Below, one piece after another: positions 5,840-6,802 of a stretch of DNA of 6,802 nucleotides. The stretch comes from an uncultured Acidobacteriota bacterium (lineage in GTDB: Bacteria > Acidobacteriota > Terriglobia > Terriglobales > Acidobacteriaceae). A program made the translations under genes and the position numbers. Within the stretch, counting starts at the first letter, position 1; each line of letters begins with the position of its first letter. Below the pieces are notes generated by a model. It saw only the letters and a list, made by a program, of their open reading frames with translations, was not told the DNA's origin and made no database searches. The DNA lies in assembly GCA_903832475.1 (NCBI GenBank), contig CAILBQ010000718.1, positions 1 through 6,802 on the forward strand. The letters run 5' to 3'.

Positions 5840-5933
5840 CGGCTTCCGGCCAGACGCGGGGCGCGGTTGCTTGAGAAGTGCGGGCCATTTCTAGGAACCC
5901 ATTGGGGGAAAGACTGTTTGGAGGATAGATACG

Positions 5934-6802
5934 ATGTTTGATTCGCTCGATGAACTCTCAGTCAAGCTTTGCGAGACGGGCTACTTCATCGATCCCGTGA
6001 TGACCCAGGTAGTCTTTCTGGCCGCGAAGCTTCAGAAGCCTTTGCTGCTCGAAGGGCCGGCAGGCTCCGGAAAGACCCAATTGGCCCTATCGGTAGCCGC
6101 TGCGGGCAAGACTCACGTCGAGCGCCTCCAGTGCTATCGCGGCGTCAGCGAGGACAAGGCCATCGGCCGGTTCGACGAGGGCCTGCAACGGCTCTACATG
6201 GAGTTCTCGAAAGGCCAGCATGAGAACTGGCAGAGCGTGCAGGCGAACCTCAAAGGGCGCGACTTCTTTCGCCCCGGTCCGCTGATGCGGGCGCTCGAAT
6301 GCGAACGGCCATGCGTCCTGCTGATTGACGAGTTGGACAAGGTGGACGACGGATTTGAGGCGATGCTTTTGGAAATCCTCTCCGCCTGGCAGCTCTCGAT
6401 TCCTGAGTTCGGTACCGTCGCAGCGAAGAGCATCCCTTTCGTTGTGCTGACCAGCAACGAGGAGCGCAGACTCGGCGACCCCATTCGAAGGCGGAGCCTT
6501 TACGTTCGCGTCGAGCATCCGACCCCGGAGCGCGAAGCGGAGATCATCGCCAGTCGCACACCGAAGGCCGATGAGAAGTTCCACCGGGAGATGGCGGGGA
6601 TCGCACTTTCGTTCCGCAACTATTCCCTTGAGAAGCCCCCTTCGGTCTCGGAGATGATCGATTTCGCGAACGCACTTCAACTGCTCGGAACCGATCACGT
6701 AACCGAGGAGCACCGCGACGTTCTGCTGCCGTTCCTGGCGAAAACCGAGAAAGATCGCAGGCATCTCCTGTTGCGCGAAGGATTCAAGAGTCTGCTCGAC
6801 GA
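5934..6802 (+). CDS. MoxR-family AAA+ ATPase (3' partial)
   Basis: The first 289 residues of an AAA+ ATPase; the gene runs past the window end. Walker A is GPAGSGKT (41-48), Walker B is VLLIDE (128-133), sensor 1 is Asn175 in LTSN, and an Arg cluster DPIRRR (182-187) supplies the probable Arg finger. The C-terminal helical lid covers about 195-289. The RLQCYRG stretch (64-70) and the GYFIDPVMTQVVFLA entry are typical of the MoxR/CoxD group, chaperone-like ATPases that usually act with a VWA-domain partner encoded just downstream, inserting metals or remodelling complexes. The ATG at 5934 follows GGAGG (5920-5924) with 9 bases spacing. In this position it is the first cargo gene of the island after integrase and HTH. 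A defence, conjugation-related or metabolic role cannot be chosen from the visible part. Confidence 0.88.
   Translation, partial: MFDSLDELSVKLCETGYFIDPVMTQVVFLAAKLQKPLLLEGPAGSGKTQLALSVAAAGKTHVERLQCYRGVSEDKAIGRFDEGLQRLYMEFSKGQHENWQSVQANLKGRDFFRPGPLMRALECERPCVLLIDELDKVDDGFEAMLLEILSAWQLSIPEFGTVAAKSIPFVVLTSNEERRLGDPIRRRSLYVRVEHPTPEREAEIIASRTPKADEKFHREMAGIALSFRNYSLEKPPSVSEMIDFANALQLLGTDHVTEEHRDVLLPFLAKTEKDRRHLLLREGFKSLLD

Larger units (their letters stand above)
5612..5933 (+). other. Non-coding spacer with inverted repeats before the ATPase gene
   Basis: This 322-base stretch has no credible coding frame; every reading is interrupted or is a shadow of the preceding gene. It contains three perfect inverted-repeat sites, listed separately, and a ribosome site GGAGG (5920-5924) for the ATPase. 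A promoter for the cargo operon is expected here, but no convincing -35/-10 pair was found. Confidence 0.6.

Noticed and set aside
5186..6133. GCGCCTCCAGTG repeated at 5186-5197 and 6122-6133, partly like the tmRNA acceptor end
   Set aside because: Only CGCCTCCA matches the tmRNA end, the second copy lies inside the ATPase coding region, and no T-arm sequence accompanies either. Chance similarity is likelier than an attachment site.
6087..6764. Minus-strand frame of 225 codons
   Set aside because: It is antisense to the MoxR ATPase, whose Walker A, Walker B and sensor motifs are intact; no protein family is recognisable in the antisense frame.
1..6802. CRISPR arrays, insertion sequences and tRNA genes
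   Set aside because: No regularly spaced repeats, no transposase or terminal inverted repeats, and no tRNA cloverleaf apart from the tRNA-like part of tmRNA were found.

Overview
The window joins DNA from two very different sources. Positions 1 to about 625 are AT-rich and look like the 3' end of a ciliate macronuclear gene. One long frame reads through six TAA/TAG codons if these mean glutamine, and ends at a TGA. It encodes the catalytic RING2 (Rcat) domain of an RBR-type E3 ubiquitin ligase followed by membrane segments. About 60 bases after the TGA there is a GGGGTTTTGG tract, which matches the G4T4 telomere repeat of hypotrich ciliates. From about 626 onward the DNA is GC-richer, uses standard bacterial codons and has Shine-Dalgarno sites. 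The simplest reading is a chimeric metagenome contig, a ciliate nanochromosome end joined to a bacterial sequence, and not a natural fusion.

The bacterial part (about 626-6802) fits an Acidobacteriota-like genome. This is an inference from gene style (a PCYCGC-type secreted protein and a Cys-rich N-terminus on the integrase) and not a proof. Its chromosomal half holds a response regulator with an HD-GYP cyclic-di-GMP phosphodiesterase domain (691-1797); pterin-4a-carbinolamine dehydratase close behind it (1837-2115); a convergent small single-pass membrane protein (2133-2408, minus strand); a divergent intergenic region with a predicted promoter, a structured short RNA and a strong intrinsic terminator (about 2509-2666); a secreted Cys-rich PCYCGC-type protein (2747-3199); and a complete tmRNA gene (3335-3683) whose tag reads AYKNTIANNNLALAA.

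The tmRNA 3' end is the boundary of a probable integrated genomic island. A tyrosine recombinase (3827-5182) starts about 140 bases after the CCA end, and a small winged-helix/MerR-like protein, plausibly the excisionase or island regulator (5336-5611), follows. Next comes a 322-base non-coding stretch with several perfect inverted repeats, then the first cargo gene, a MoxR-family AAA+ ATPase (5934 to beyond the window end). The distal attachment site and any partner of the ATPase, typically a VWA-domain protein, lie outside the window.
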